Shown piece by piece: positions 23,685 through 34,395 of a DNA stretch of 64,000 bases; positions within the stretch are counted from its first letter, which is position 1, and every line of letters starts with the position of its first letter. The position numbers and the translations under genes are program-made. A model generated the notes under the pieces. It ran no database searches and was not told where the DNA came from. It was given only the letters and a program-made list of their open reading frames with translations. Source of the stretch: Mangifera indica (taxonomy: Eukaryota; Streptophyta; Magnoliopsida; Sapindales; Anacardiaceae). The DNA is taken from the NCBI RefSeq assembly GCF_011075055.1, contig NC_058155.1, positions 6,463,537 to 6,527,536 of the forward strand. Reading direction: 5' to 3'.

Positions 23685-24166
23685 GGGGGCGTTTAGTTTG
23701 GATAATGTTTGATTACTAAAATAGAAAGATTACCTTAAAGATAGATTACTTAGAAGATTACTGGGTATAAATGATTACTATGTTTGATAAAATTTGATAG
23801 GTATAAATAATTATTGTGTTTGGTTAAAGGTAATAAAAGATTACTAGTAAATTATTTTATTTAAATGCCCTTGAATATAATTATTTTTAAATATTTTTTA
23901 TATTATTTGTCATATTAATTAAAAATAAATTTATTTTTATCTCAAAAAATTAATAAATAATAATTTTTCTATAATAAACTCAAGATTACCCCAGTAATCT
24001 TTAAATACCTAAGGTGAAGGTGGTAATCAGATTACCACCTATATTACCTGTCACGTCAGCATTGGTAATAGAAGATTACTGTAATCTTTTATTACTGACA
24101 AACCAAACAAGGGAATAAAAGATAGATTACCAAGGTAATCTATCTTACCGCCAACCAAACGCACCC
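23685..24166 (+). mobile_element. Harbinger/Tourist-like MITE, family A copy 2, rich in GT boxes
   Basis: A 482-bp element flanked by the 3-bp direct repeat TCA (23682-23684 and 24167-24169). Terminal inverted repeats: left 'gggggcgtttagtttgg', reversed right 'gggtgcgtttggttggc'. It is the best preserved copy of the family also seen at 568-1021 and 33107-33565. It contains nine GGTAAT/ATTACC hexamers, several of them in facing pairs ('ggtaatcagattacc' and 'attaccaaggtaat'). GGTAAT is close to the classic GT-2-type binding box, and the element lies about 5 kb upstream of a GT-2/DF1-type gene. No ORF. Confidence 0.8.
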
Positions 24167-25259
24167 TCAAAGGTTTGAACATAGACCCATCTAAAATTCT
24201 TGGTGCGAATAATTAAGATAAAAAAATGTAGAATTTCTATAACACATGAGAAAAATATTTCTAAATGCAATAATGTGGGGATATGAAAATAGTGACAGCT
24301 TAATAATGTTATGATTTAAGTAAAATTAAGGATCTTGTTAATCCAAACTTAAATTAATCAATCCCAATCTCTGTCTAATGATGTGATTAGCAAAAAATTA
24401 TACCCAAATGTTCAAAGTTCAAAGTTTGAACATTATGATTGCTTCATTATATTTCAAAGCACCACCACTTTAATTAATTGATCAAACCTCGACCTCAGTG
24501 TGTGTTTTGTGGGTGGTTCTCCACGTTTTTGGCCACAAAAAGTTTTTTCATTTGTGAGGGGGAGAAATAAGTGCTGTGCTTCCACGATTTGTAGTCAACT
24601 TTTTTCATATTTTACTTGCTTAAAATCCTGTAATCATCTCACCCACCAAATTACAATTTCCACATATACTCCTCTCTCTTGGTTAGTAAATATAGAAATA
24701 AAAAAAAAATAAAAATATTATAAAAATATAATAGGATAAATAATAAAAAATATGTTTATAAAATAATGACTATAAAATTTAGATAAGAAAAAAAATATAG
24801 AATATATATATACAAATTTAATATAATAAATTATAAATAATACGTTTATAAAAATATGACGATTTAAAATATAATTTTAACACTTTTAATAGATTTTTTG
24901 ATTAACAATTCAAATGTAAAATATAGACTACTAAACTTTATATAATATAATATATACTTAAAATTCAATTATCATAAAAAATTATGGGAGAGAGTGAGAT
25001 TTGAATGATAAAAATTTAAGTTTTTTGTTTTATATAGTTATGATATTATGATAATTAATTAAAAATATAAGAGACATTTTTTTATTTTAAAAAATTGTAA
25101 AAAACAGAAAACGTAAAATAAGACAAAAACACAAGTGTAATACGGAAAATATATAAAATACTCATTTGATACACTTTGGATTTAAAAATTTAGAATGATA
25201 TGTTTAAAACAATAATAATATACGTTTTTACTAACCAGGATATTAATTACGGCAATGTA
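24167..25259. other. Intergenic, nothing recognised
   Basis: Very AT-rich. The region 24460-24680 is slightly less so but has no supported gene. No TIRs or LTRs seen. Confidence 0.45.
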
Positions 25260-25430
25260 ATGTGTATAGATTTTTTTGTATATAATTTAAATGTTATTAT
25301 GTGATTCAGTATTATGTTATCTTCAATTCAAAATCAATCAATTAAATAATAATACATCATCTATATATTTAAATTATATATAATGATAAATAATTATTTA
25401 TACGTAAAATTATATATATTATTTTTGCAT
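25260..25430. mobile_element. Hairpin MITE (family F) copy
   Basis: Core 'aatgttattatgtgattcag' and 'cttcaattcaaaatcaatc' are followed by 'aattaaataataatacatca', then the right arm. One of the better preserved cores. Confidence 0.55.
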
Positions 25431-25759
25431 AAAATTTATTATTACGATAACTGTACTTGTACATGGTAGTGGGGATGCATGATTTACAAAGTGGGAAGAA
25501 AGGCATCTTTCTATCTATTTATCTATAAATGGTAGACACGTTAAACGGGGCATCTATTCTTCTCCAGCTATTTTCATCACTTGTGACAGCGAAGCCACCG
25601 CCATTGTCATAATTCTTACAACCAAATCTATAAGTGTTTTTTTTTTTTTTTTAAACTTTAACATTACTCTACTCTTCATTACACTCCTTCCTTCAATAAC
25701 TTAATTTTATTCCATTTTTATACTGATGAAGCTTATCTTAAATCTACCACTAATATTAT

Positions 25760-25925
25760 ATATACTCATTTCTTTATACATAAATATATATACATATAAT
25801 ATATTATTATATAATTGAACATAATTTTATTTTTAATTTAAAATCACCTAATTATTTAATGACATATATTTAATATATATAATTTATGTATATAGAATAA
25901 ATACATATAATTTTATTATTAATAT
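25760..25925. mobile_element. Hairpin MITE (family F) copy
   Basis: Outer arms 'ttatacataaatatatatac' and 'tacatataattttattatta' frame 'atatattattatataattga', 'tttaatttaaaatcacct' and 'aattatttaatgacata'. A (TA)/(CA) run follows at 25925-25945. The intervening 25431-25759 holds nothing recognisable. Confidence 0.5.
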
Positions 25926-27021
25926 ATATATACACACACACACTCATGCTAATTAAATAAAATTATATATATAAGTAAATTTTATTAATTTAAATATAAT
26001 TTAATATAACAAATTATGATTAGATAGTATAACTATTTATATATTTTTATTTTAAAATTACTTTATTTATTTATATATATAAAATATTATATCTATTTAA
26101 AATAGATATTGAATTGAAATGGGTAAAAACATTTTTAAATATAATTATAATTATTATGTAAAGAAGAAGAGATGAGTTGTCTAAAGGAGAAGAGTTGCGT
26201 AAGCTTGACCCTTCATCAAAATTGAAATTTAAACGGTGTCCCATTTCACCTAACTAATTTACATTACCATCTCTTGCACGGTTCTATTTTTACTAAAATA
26301 CCCCTCCATAATTTTTATGACCAAAATACCCTTTAGAGCCTCCTAATAATTATCCGTATAATTAAATTAAATATGAGAGAGATAAGTATTCTTCTGATTC
26401 TGATTATTTCTACATTTATTGTCTTATTGATTATTTGGACCCCACCTTTTTTTTGTTTTTCTTTTTTCAACTGTAAATATATATATATTTTTTCTATTTT
26501 TTTATTCATTGTTGCAGAGTCTTCTAGATTTGACCTCCTTCAACTACTGAAAATGCCCAAATTGCTTAACATCAAAGTCTAAACAAATGATAAGCAAATT
26601 TATAATTATAAAAATAATTTAATCTTTATTATTGTTTTATGAATTTCGTATTTTAAAAATAAAAATATAACAATATAAGGACATTTTTATTTCAATTTGA
26701 TGATAGAAACAAATTTCATTTGCATCATTTTTATGAATAATCGAACATATTTGGGTTATTTAAGTGATAAAAAATTTCTCTAAAGAAATAAAACAATAAT
26801 TTAAATATATATTTTTTCAATATTCTCAATCAAGGAATAAGATAAATTAAAAAAAATCGAGAACCCCTCAACATCACCCATAAAATGAAAGTGTATAATA
26901 TGATGGGAGTACATATACTCAATATAATAGAGATAAAAATCTTAAATATGGTCCGAAATATTTTGACAATAAATTGGGAATAAAAGGATTTATCATCATT
27001 AAAAGGGAGGGATGTTATTTA
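25926..27021. other. Intergenic, nothing recognised
   Basis: AT-rich with a short CA microsatellite at about 25931-25944. No element ends and no coding signal were found. Confidence 0.45.
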
Positions 27022-27190
27022 TGAGAATAATATTATATGTATTTATAATAAAATATTTATTTAAATATTAATGATGATATAAGTGATTTTTTAAATTTAA
27101 AATTATTTAACATCAATCAATCATATAATAATATATAATTGTTATTATTTAAATTATAATTAATTTTTAATTATTAAAACATATAATTTG
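27022..27190. mobile_element. Hairpin MITE (family F) copy, diverged
   Basis: The order of blocks is kept: 'attatatgtatttataata', 'attaatgatgatataagtg', 'ttaaatttaaaattatttaa', 'caatcatataataatatata'. The right arm has expanded and diverged. Confidence 0.4.
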
Positions 27191-27599
27191 ATTGTATTTA
27201 ATAAGGTTGGTTGGAAAGTAACTGAAATGGAGAATTCATAGATGGGTTTTTTTCTTTTTTTTTTTTAGCTAAGTAATTCATAAATGGGTTGGCCTACATC
27301 TAATTAGTTTAAATTAATTCAATTTCAACAGTGGGTTCCACTTTCAAATGTGTCATTTTTTTAACAAAATTTTCTTTTATTTAATTATGAAAACCCAAAT
27401 ATTTTCTTCTCCATTTGTCAAACTGTATTATGCATTTGTCGGGATTCCTTGCACCGCCCCTTCTGTATTACAGTTTCAACCAACAACTTTCAACTTTCTT
27501 GAGAATTTATTAATTTTATTTTATATTTTTTGATTAATTTTAAAAAATAAAATTATTGTACGAATAAATTGTACAATATTGTATGAATAAGTTCCGGGA

Positions 27600-29127
27600 G
27601 ATGGTCAAAGTTTAGGTGATGATGTTGAAAAGGGTAATTTTGGAAATTAAAGTGAACCCAAAGTTAAAAAAAATTGAGATTTAGATAAACAAAAATAAAT
27701 AAACGACCACAGATCACTAATCTGGTGATGTAATAAAGTAACGGAAATATTATTAGAGGTCCAGGTCAGGGGTAATAAAGTCATTTCGCTAAATCCTAAC
27801 AAAAGGCAAAGCTGATAAAAAATAATAACAAGAAAATAAAAAATAAATAAAAGTAAAAAAGCTGACCTACATATGGGCCGGCTTTTAACTAAATTTAGCT
27901 GGAGACACGAAACCCAACTAATTATTACCATCGTCTCTTTCTGGACCTGTTCATAAAATTCCTCTGTTATTTTATTATTATATATTAATTATTTTAATAA
28001 TTTAAGTAAATATATATATATATATATATCTTTCTGTGCCACTTTTATTATTACCTAGACTGATTACCCTTATGTCACCACCCCCCTTATTTATCTTCTT
28101 TTTATCAAAATTTCGTCACCATTTTAACCTTTTATATTTATTATACTTTTTTTTAAAATAAAAATTTACCATTTTCAGCACTTGAATTCTGAAAAATTGT
28201 GTAGTATTCTCAATTGGGCATTGAAGTACAGTTATATTTTCCTTGGACGGAGAACTCCATTTGAGTTAATTATCTATTTTAGAGTTAATCAATTACATCA
28301 AACAAATAAATTATTGAATTTAATATTTTAATTTATAATTATTATATTAAAAAAATAAAAAACCTCTTTATTAAATTTTTTTATCTTAAACTAAGTTTGA
28401 AAAGACTGTTTGAGACCATATTTCATTTTTTTCACCTAATTTTTTTTTTTATTTTTAAACTCGAAAATTTAGTAGAGGATGAATACAAACCTATTAATGA
28501 AGATCCATAAAGATAATCAAGATTTGTTAACTGTAACTAACTGAATAATTTATATGAAATTAAGTTTAGTTTAAGTGTAAAAGCAAATGTTTCAAGATAA
28601 TTAATATTATAACATAAGTTAATATGATATTAACGAGTTTTAAATTCAAACCCACATGATAATGTTGGAGAATTTCACACTTTACTAGTTACGCTATCCC
28701 TTACCCCTCGAGGGCACAGTAGTTGTAAAATTACTAGAGTTTTTTTTTTTATTTTATTTGCCCAGATAAATGACGGAAAAATAAAGTGAAAACAATAAAA
28801 ATGATTAAAAAAGAGAGAAGATTCCACTGCTAAAAGGAAAGGAAATAAAAATAATTTTAAAAAACAAAAGAAGCAGAAGCAGCATCCTGAGATTGACAAG
28901 GAGATCCTCTCCTTCTCCCTCTTTCACTTTCTGAAAATAAATAAACAAATTCACCCTAACAATACAATTCCATCTTCACGCACACATAAATAAAAACCCT
29001 TTTCAACAGAATTCACCCTCTCTTTCTCATATATATTTTTTTTTCTAGCTTTTCATTTCATTTGTTTTGGAGCTGTAATTGCTTGAGCTATAGCTAGAAG
29101 AAGCTGAACTTAGACAACTCCTATCCT
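27600..29127 (+). promoter_or_regulatory. Upstream region and leader of DF1-like gene 2
   Basis: Two GT-box-like words occur at about 27632-27641 ('agggtaattttgg') and 27768-27776 ('ggggtaataa'). A C/T-rich leader runs 28890-28935 and 29015-29050. A TATA-like 'ataaataaaaaccc' lies at about 28986-28999. The 14-bp block 'agctgtaattgctt' (29071-29084) is identical to a block in front of the paralogous gene 3, so it is likely a conserved part of the 5' UTR. The transcription start is not known. Confidence 0.45.
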
Positions 29128-31477
29128 ATGCTCGGGGACCCGTCAGTATCCGGCGATGTTGCCACCACCACTGCAGCCGCGAGAGAAGATTCTCATGAAG
29201 CTGCAGCTGCAGCTGCTAATACAGGTGAAGAAGATAAGAGTAGAGTTAATCTTGTAGATGAAAGTGACCGGAGTTTTGGTGGAAACCGGTGGCCTAGACA
29301 AGAGACTGTTGCACTTCTTAAAATAAGGTCGGATATGGACGTCGCCTTTCGAGATGCTAGTGTTAAAGGACCATTGTGGGAAGAGGTTTCCAGGTGATTT
29401 TTTTATTGTGAAATCAAATGGGATTTTCTGTTTCTTTGATTTGAGTTCATCTTTGGTTGAGATCTGTGAACTGAATTTTCTTGAAAATTGCTTTCATCTC
29501 TTTCTTTAGATTTGTTTTTCAGCTTTTTGCAGTCTATATTGATAGACAGTTCACACTTATCTTCTTTTTCAGAATATAATTGGAGTGCTTGCAATGATTC
29601 ATACTCTTTCTTTTTCTTCTTTTTTTTTTTTTTTTTCCTTCTCATCTTTTTTTACAAAATTTTCCTTTTCTGATAGAAAATAATGAGCTGAAAGAAAATT
29701 CAGTGTGAGAATTTAGATTTGAGACACTTGTGAATCTGGGTTTGCTTCATTTTCTGGCATTGGCTTTTCCAATATTTCATAGGGAATTGCAAGGTGAATT
29801 TTGTTTATATCATCTCTTTCATCTTGTTAAAAATTTAGAACTGAAGAAAAAGTTAAAGATAGACCATAGATTCTTTCAACTTGGGCTATACAAAATTTTT
29901 GACCATTATTATTATAGCTAATTACACTGTCTGTTCATCAATAAATCAATGATTTTTCTAATTTTTCAATCATCTTTGTTGTCTCATTTTTGAATTAATT
30001 TTTCCTTCTGTTGTTTTTGATTATCAGGAAGCTAGCGGAGCTTGGTTATAATCGAAGCGCCAAGAAATGCAAAGAGAAATTTGAGAACGTTTTCAAGTAT
30101 CACAGGAGAACCAAAGATGGACGAAGCAGTAAATCTCATGGTAAAACTTACAGATTTTATGATCAATTAGAGGCTTTCGAACATTATCAAGCTGCTTCAT
30201 TGCCATCACCGACACCGCCACCACCACAAACACCGAAGTCTCAGCCAGCTGCGGCAGTGGCTGCGGCATTATCAGCATCGATGCCGGTGGCTCAGATCAT
30301 CACTATTACTTCTACTGTTCCATCAACAACAACAACAAGAAGCCTAGCAGCTCCTTCATTTCCTACCACAAATTTACCTTCGGCACAAGTAACAAACCCT
30401 CCAAATTATCCATCTTTTCAGAATATTTCAACCGATCTACGGTCGAATTCGACATCATCGGCGACTTCTTCCGATCTGGAATTCGGGGCAAGAAGGAAAA
30501 GAAAACGGAAATGGAGGGACTTTTTTGAGAGGCTGATGAAGGAGGTGGTGGACAAGCAAGAAGAATTGCAGAAGAAATTCCTGGAAGCGATAGAGAAACG
30601 TGAGCATGAAAGAATGGTTAGAGAAGAAGCCTGGAGAATGCAAGAAATGACAAGAATTAATAGAGAGCGAGAAATTTTAGCCCAAGAAAGATCAATAGTT
30701 GCAGCTAAAGATGCAGCTGTAATGGCTTTCTTGCAAAAATTATCCAATCAGCAAAACCCCGTTGCTGGGCAAGAACAAAATATAAATATTACTCCAGTAG
30801 TACAAATATCTCAGCCTCCAGCACCACCATCAGCTCCGCCACAGCCAGTATCATTGCCACCAGGACCACAAGCACAGACGCAGACAGGACAGGTATTAAA
30901 TTTAGAGATGTCAAATGGGGACCAAATTTCCATGGCACCAAGCTCTTCAAGATGGCCACAAGTTGAGGTTCAAGCATTGATTAATCTAAGGACTGATCTT
31001 GAATCTAAATATCAAGAAAACGGACCAAAAGGGCCATTATGGGAAGAAATCTCAGCTCGGATGAGAAATTTAGGTTACAATCGGAGTGCCAAAAGATGCA
31101 AAGAGAAATGGGAGAATATAAACAAATACTTCAAGAAAGTGAAAGAAAGTAACAAGAGAAGGCCTGAGGACTCCAAAACTTGTCCATATTTCAAGCAACT
31201 TGATGCTTTATATAAAGAGAAGAACAAATTTGATGGCTCCTCGAATCAAATCAAGCCCGAAAACGCAGTGCCATTAATGGTAAGACCGGAGCAGCAATGG
31301 CCACCTCAACCTGACCAACTTAGAGACCAAGGTTCCGCCATGGACGACATTGAGAGTGATCAAAATGGGGAAGAGGACGACAAAGATATGGGAGATGATG
31401 ATGAAGAAGATGATGTAGGTGGCTTTGAAATTGTACCAAACAAACAAGTTTCAGCCGTGGATGCAACTGAGAGTTAA
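29128..31477 (+). CDS. DF1-like: GT-2/DF1-type trihelix factor, two exons
   Basis: Coding exons 29128-29393 and 30028-31477 with a 634-bp GT-AG intron (29394-30027) give 571 residues. The intron splits an Arg codon (residue 89), joining LWEEVS to KLAELGYNRSAKKCKEKFEN. The N-terminal trihelix spans about 53-143 (NRWPRQETVALLKIRSDMD). A Pro/Ala/Thr-rich linker follows. A basic RRKRKRKW motif (244-251) leads into the central coiled-coil of GT-2 proteins (about 250-325, EEAWRMQEMTRINRERE). The C-terminal trihelix lies at about 396-487 (SRWPQVEVQALINLRTDLE), and the tail is strongly acidic (about 530-553). Two trihelix domains plus this middle block define the GT-2 clade, whose members bind GT elements in the nucleus. 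The start MLGDPS is preceded by a leader conserved with gene 3. It could be called either DF1 or GT-2; phylogeny is needed to choose. Confidence 0.95.
29394..30027 (+). other. Intron of gene 2
   Basis: GT-AG intron, donor 'cag|gtgatt', acceptor 'gattatcag|gaagc', T-rich throughout with a long T run near 29613-29637. It falls at the same codon as the 302-bp intron of gene 3, which supports common origin. The size difference reflects independent growth or loss. Confidence 0.93.
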
Positions 31478-31790
31478 TCCCTTTTGTGAATCGCGGCCGG
31501 GTTGCGGCGGCGCAGTCATGGCGGTGGTGGTGGTGCAGTTTGGATTTAATTATAGGGAGGGGGCATGCACATGGGACTGTAACATAAAGTCAGTGGGGAT
31601 TACATGTTTATTATTAATTATTTTTGTAATTTATTTATTTATTTTTGCTAAATAAATAAGTTGAGAGAGAGGGAGCGATTGAGAGGTTCCATTCAATAGA
31701 ACTAATAAAAAAGAGACTGGTATTTTATTGTAAATTCTTGTTTGTTAGTTCATCTATCAAAGGGTGTCAAAAATAGTGTCCCAACAGGGT
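31478..31790 (+). other. 3' UTR region of gene 2
   Basis: A GC-rich patch directly after the stop (31487-31540, repeats of 'ggcggtggtgg' type) is followed by AT-rich DNA with 'aataaa' motifs at about 31650 and 31706 that could direct polyadenylation. No terminator can be fixed from sequence alone. Confidence 0.4.
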
Positions 31791-31794
31791 CTAT

Positions 31795-31970
31795 TTGATT
31801 GTGTGATATCATGTATATCTAGTTTTAAATATTTAATAAAAATATTTAAATGAATTATCATAATTCAATCGGATTATCTTATTCTCAATTCAAAATCAAT
31901 AAACACACGGTGACAAATTACTTTATTACTTAATTGGGTATTTTAAACACATTGCACGTAATTTCATTTT
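31795..31970. mobile_element. Hairpin MITE (family F), strongly diverged
   Basis: Carries 'tctcaattcaaaatcaata' between poorly preserved arms, just beyond the 3' end of gene 2. Assignment rests on block order only. Confidence 0.3.
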
Positions 31971-32001
31971 TATATGATTTTTAGTCGATTAAGAAACAAT
32001 A

Positions 32002-32310
32002 CACTATAAAAAAAAAAAAAAAAACAGTTTTAATAAGAGAAAAATTTCTTCTATTCCTATCGTTAATACTTTTTAATGACGACAATTATAACGACAATCG
32101 ATGATAAAATTTTTTCCATCGTTAAAATTTTTTAACGATAAAAAAATATTTTTAATAACTATTTTTTTATTATTAAAATCATAAATTTATTTGATTTTAA
32201 CGAGAATATAAATCATTAATCATTAAAATTACGAAAAAAATATTTATAATGATTAAATATTATCTTCTTATTATTGTTTTTCTCATTAAATCTAGTATTT
32301 TTTTAGCAAT
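32002..32310. mobile_element. Possible CACTA-like MITE
   Basis: Starts 'cactataaaaaaaa' and ends near 'ctagtatttttttag', an approximate inverted repeat of CACTA-type termini. The interior is built from 'cgttaaaattttttaacg' style short palindromes ('atcgttaa' and 'ttaacgat'), as in many plant CACTA-derived repeats. A 3-bp target duplication could not be confirmed. Confidence 0.4.
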
Positions 32311-33106
32311 TTAAAAAATAATGTTATCTTCCCCGGAATGAACCAATAAATTGTTCAAATAAGTGGAATCCTAGTTAATCTTTAAAATTAAAGTAATTTG
32401 AATCATAGAGATTAATAAATCATTGAAAGTAACATAATTTTATGAAGTATAAAGAATGCGAAGACATGTTATTTAATTTTTAATTCAAAGTTATTTAATA
32501 ATACATTAATATTTATAAATGTGGTTAGTGAATTTATAAATTGAAAATTGCCAACAGTAAACCAACATCACATGCACTCGTGGACCTGCAAAATGTATAG
32601 GGTCCACGAGGAGGAATCTTTCAATTTTGTGACTGAAGGAGCTAGCTAGCTAGCTAATTAATTAATTAATTAATTAATTAATTAATTATCTCCACACTAA
32701 GTTATTAATGTTAGGTTCCATTGAATTCATGATGCCGCAACAAAGATATTGATTGGGATTGTAGCTTGCTTTATATAGCCCCTATTTTATTGTTTATAGT
32801 AATGGTATTTATAGATTCATAATCCCAATTTTGCCTCTCAACAATATTAGTATTAATGAAGGTTTAATTTTTCTTTAATTACCATAAAAGGAGAAAAAGG
32901 AAAGTTTTTCATTATTTAGTGCAACTCGTTGCTTCAATCCTTTCATGATTTTATGTGTGATTTGTGTTTTGTTGAATTTTAAATTTATTGAACCAAATAA
33001 ATGTTGCATCAGAATGTTATAAGTTTCTTTATTTTTGTGAGTTTTATAGGTTTTGAAATTAATAATTTAAACAGTTTTTTTCCTTGTCTTTTGTTTTTGT
33101 GTTTTA
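32311..33106. other. Intergenic with AGCT/AATT microsatellite
   Basis: A compound run of (agct)n followed by (aatt)n at about 32640-32687. The rest is AT-rich with no gene. Confidence 0.5.
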
Positions 33107-33565
33107 GAAGGTGTTTGGTTCGGATATTTAAATATTACTCTGATAATTTATATTTTATTACTTATATTACTTTATGTGGTTTGTGAGATAATAAAAAATT
33201 ATAATAATCTTCTTTTTTCAACCGTGATATGAAAAGTAATATAAGAGATATTATAATTACTAATTTCAGGTATTGAAAAATTAATCTTGATTTTATTATA
33301 ATTATGTTTTTATTATTATTTTGGATAAAAATACCCTAATTTTCAATTAAAATAACAAGTAATATGAACAATATTTTAGAATAATTATATCTAAGAATAT
33401 TTAAGTAAAATATTAACTTAGTGTTTTTTTAATTACATCAAACCAAATACAATAATTATTTATAACAATTAATATTTATCAAATATAATAATAATTTATA
33501 CTAAATAATCTTTTATGTAATATATTTTTATTATAATATTTTATTTTTCTGAAACAAACATACCC
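33107..33565 (-). mobile_element. Harbinger/Tourist-like MITE, family A copy 3
   Basis: A 459-bp element in reverse orientation relative to the copies at 568 and 23685, flanked by the 3-bp direct repeat TTA (33104-33106 and 33566-33568). Ends: 'gaaggtgtttggttcgg' and, reversed, 'gggtatgtttgtttcag'. It lies 1.6 kb downstream of gene 2, so gene 2 is bracketed by two copies in opposite orientation. Most GGTAAT words are lost here. Confidence 0.72.
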
Positions 33566-34214
33566 TTAAAGTAATAAACTCTTCTTTTAATTATTTTTAA
33601 GAATTTATAAGATCTGGTAATATATTTTATTATAATATTTTATTTTTATTTTTTTTTTCGGTTTAAGATAGTTAAAGCTCTTCCACAACCTTTTAATTAC
33701 AAAAATTAAAATATTTCATTTTCAAAATATTCCATCTAATGTTCTTTATAAACTTATAAGACACAATAGTGTTATGTAATTATTCCTTATTTTGATTCGC
33801 ATGTGCTTCGAGTAATGTCTTCATAATATTAACACTCTTTGGTATCAAATAAACTTTACAGTATGGACATTCGATCCATAAGAAAATAAAAGAAAAATGT
33901 AAATTAATTCCATGGGATATTACCATTGACTTGTAGAGAGAGCCCTAAATAATTGTTGCCAACAAAATACGGCAAATATAGCCCTTCAAATTTAAAATAT
34001 GCCCCACAAATTGATCGGTCAGAACCTGTGCTTTGGAAGGGAAAGAATAGGAATAAAAGTGTTGATAGCTACTGATTGGTATATTATTTTTTCATTTACT
34101 TTAAAATTATTTAATTAAATATTATTTTATCAAATTATATAAAAATTTTTATATGATTTATTTATATATAATATTAGTCTTGCTTTGCTTTCATTTGAAA
34201 CCAGTATTATAAAA
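33566..34214. other. Intergenic, nothing recognised
   Basis: AT-rich, no coding signal. A weak family F-like fragment may lie near 34085-34170. Confidence 0.4.
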
Positions 34215-34395
34215 AATAATAAAATTATATATAACTTTATACATAAATAATATATACAACTTTGTGTACTAATATTGACATATTATCGTATGATTGAATG
34301 TTGTTTTATTTTTAACTTAAAAATATCTAATTATATAATATTATATCATTATTTATACACTTAATACTATTGATAAAAAAATATTGTACACATTT
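34215..34395. mobile_element. Hairpin MITE (family F) copy
   Basis: Core 'gacatattatcgtatgattg' and 'ttatttttaacttaaaaata' are followed by 'aattatataatattatatca', framed by 'acaactttgtgtac' and 'tattgtacacattt'. Confidence 0.5.

Noticed and set aside
30418..30747. Minus-strand frame across gene 2
   Set aside because: Antisense shadow of the conserved coding exon.
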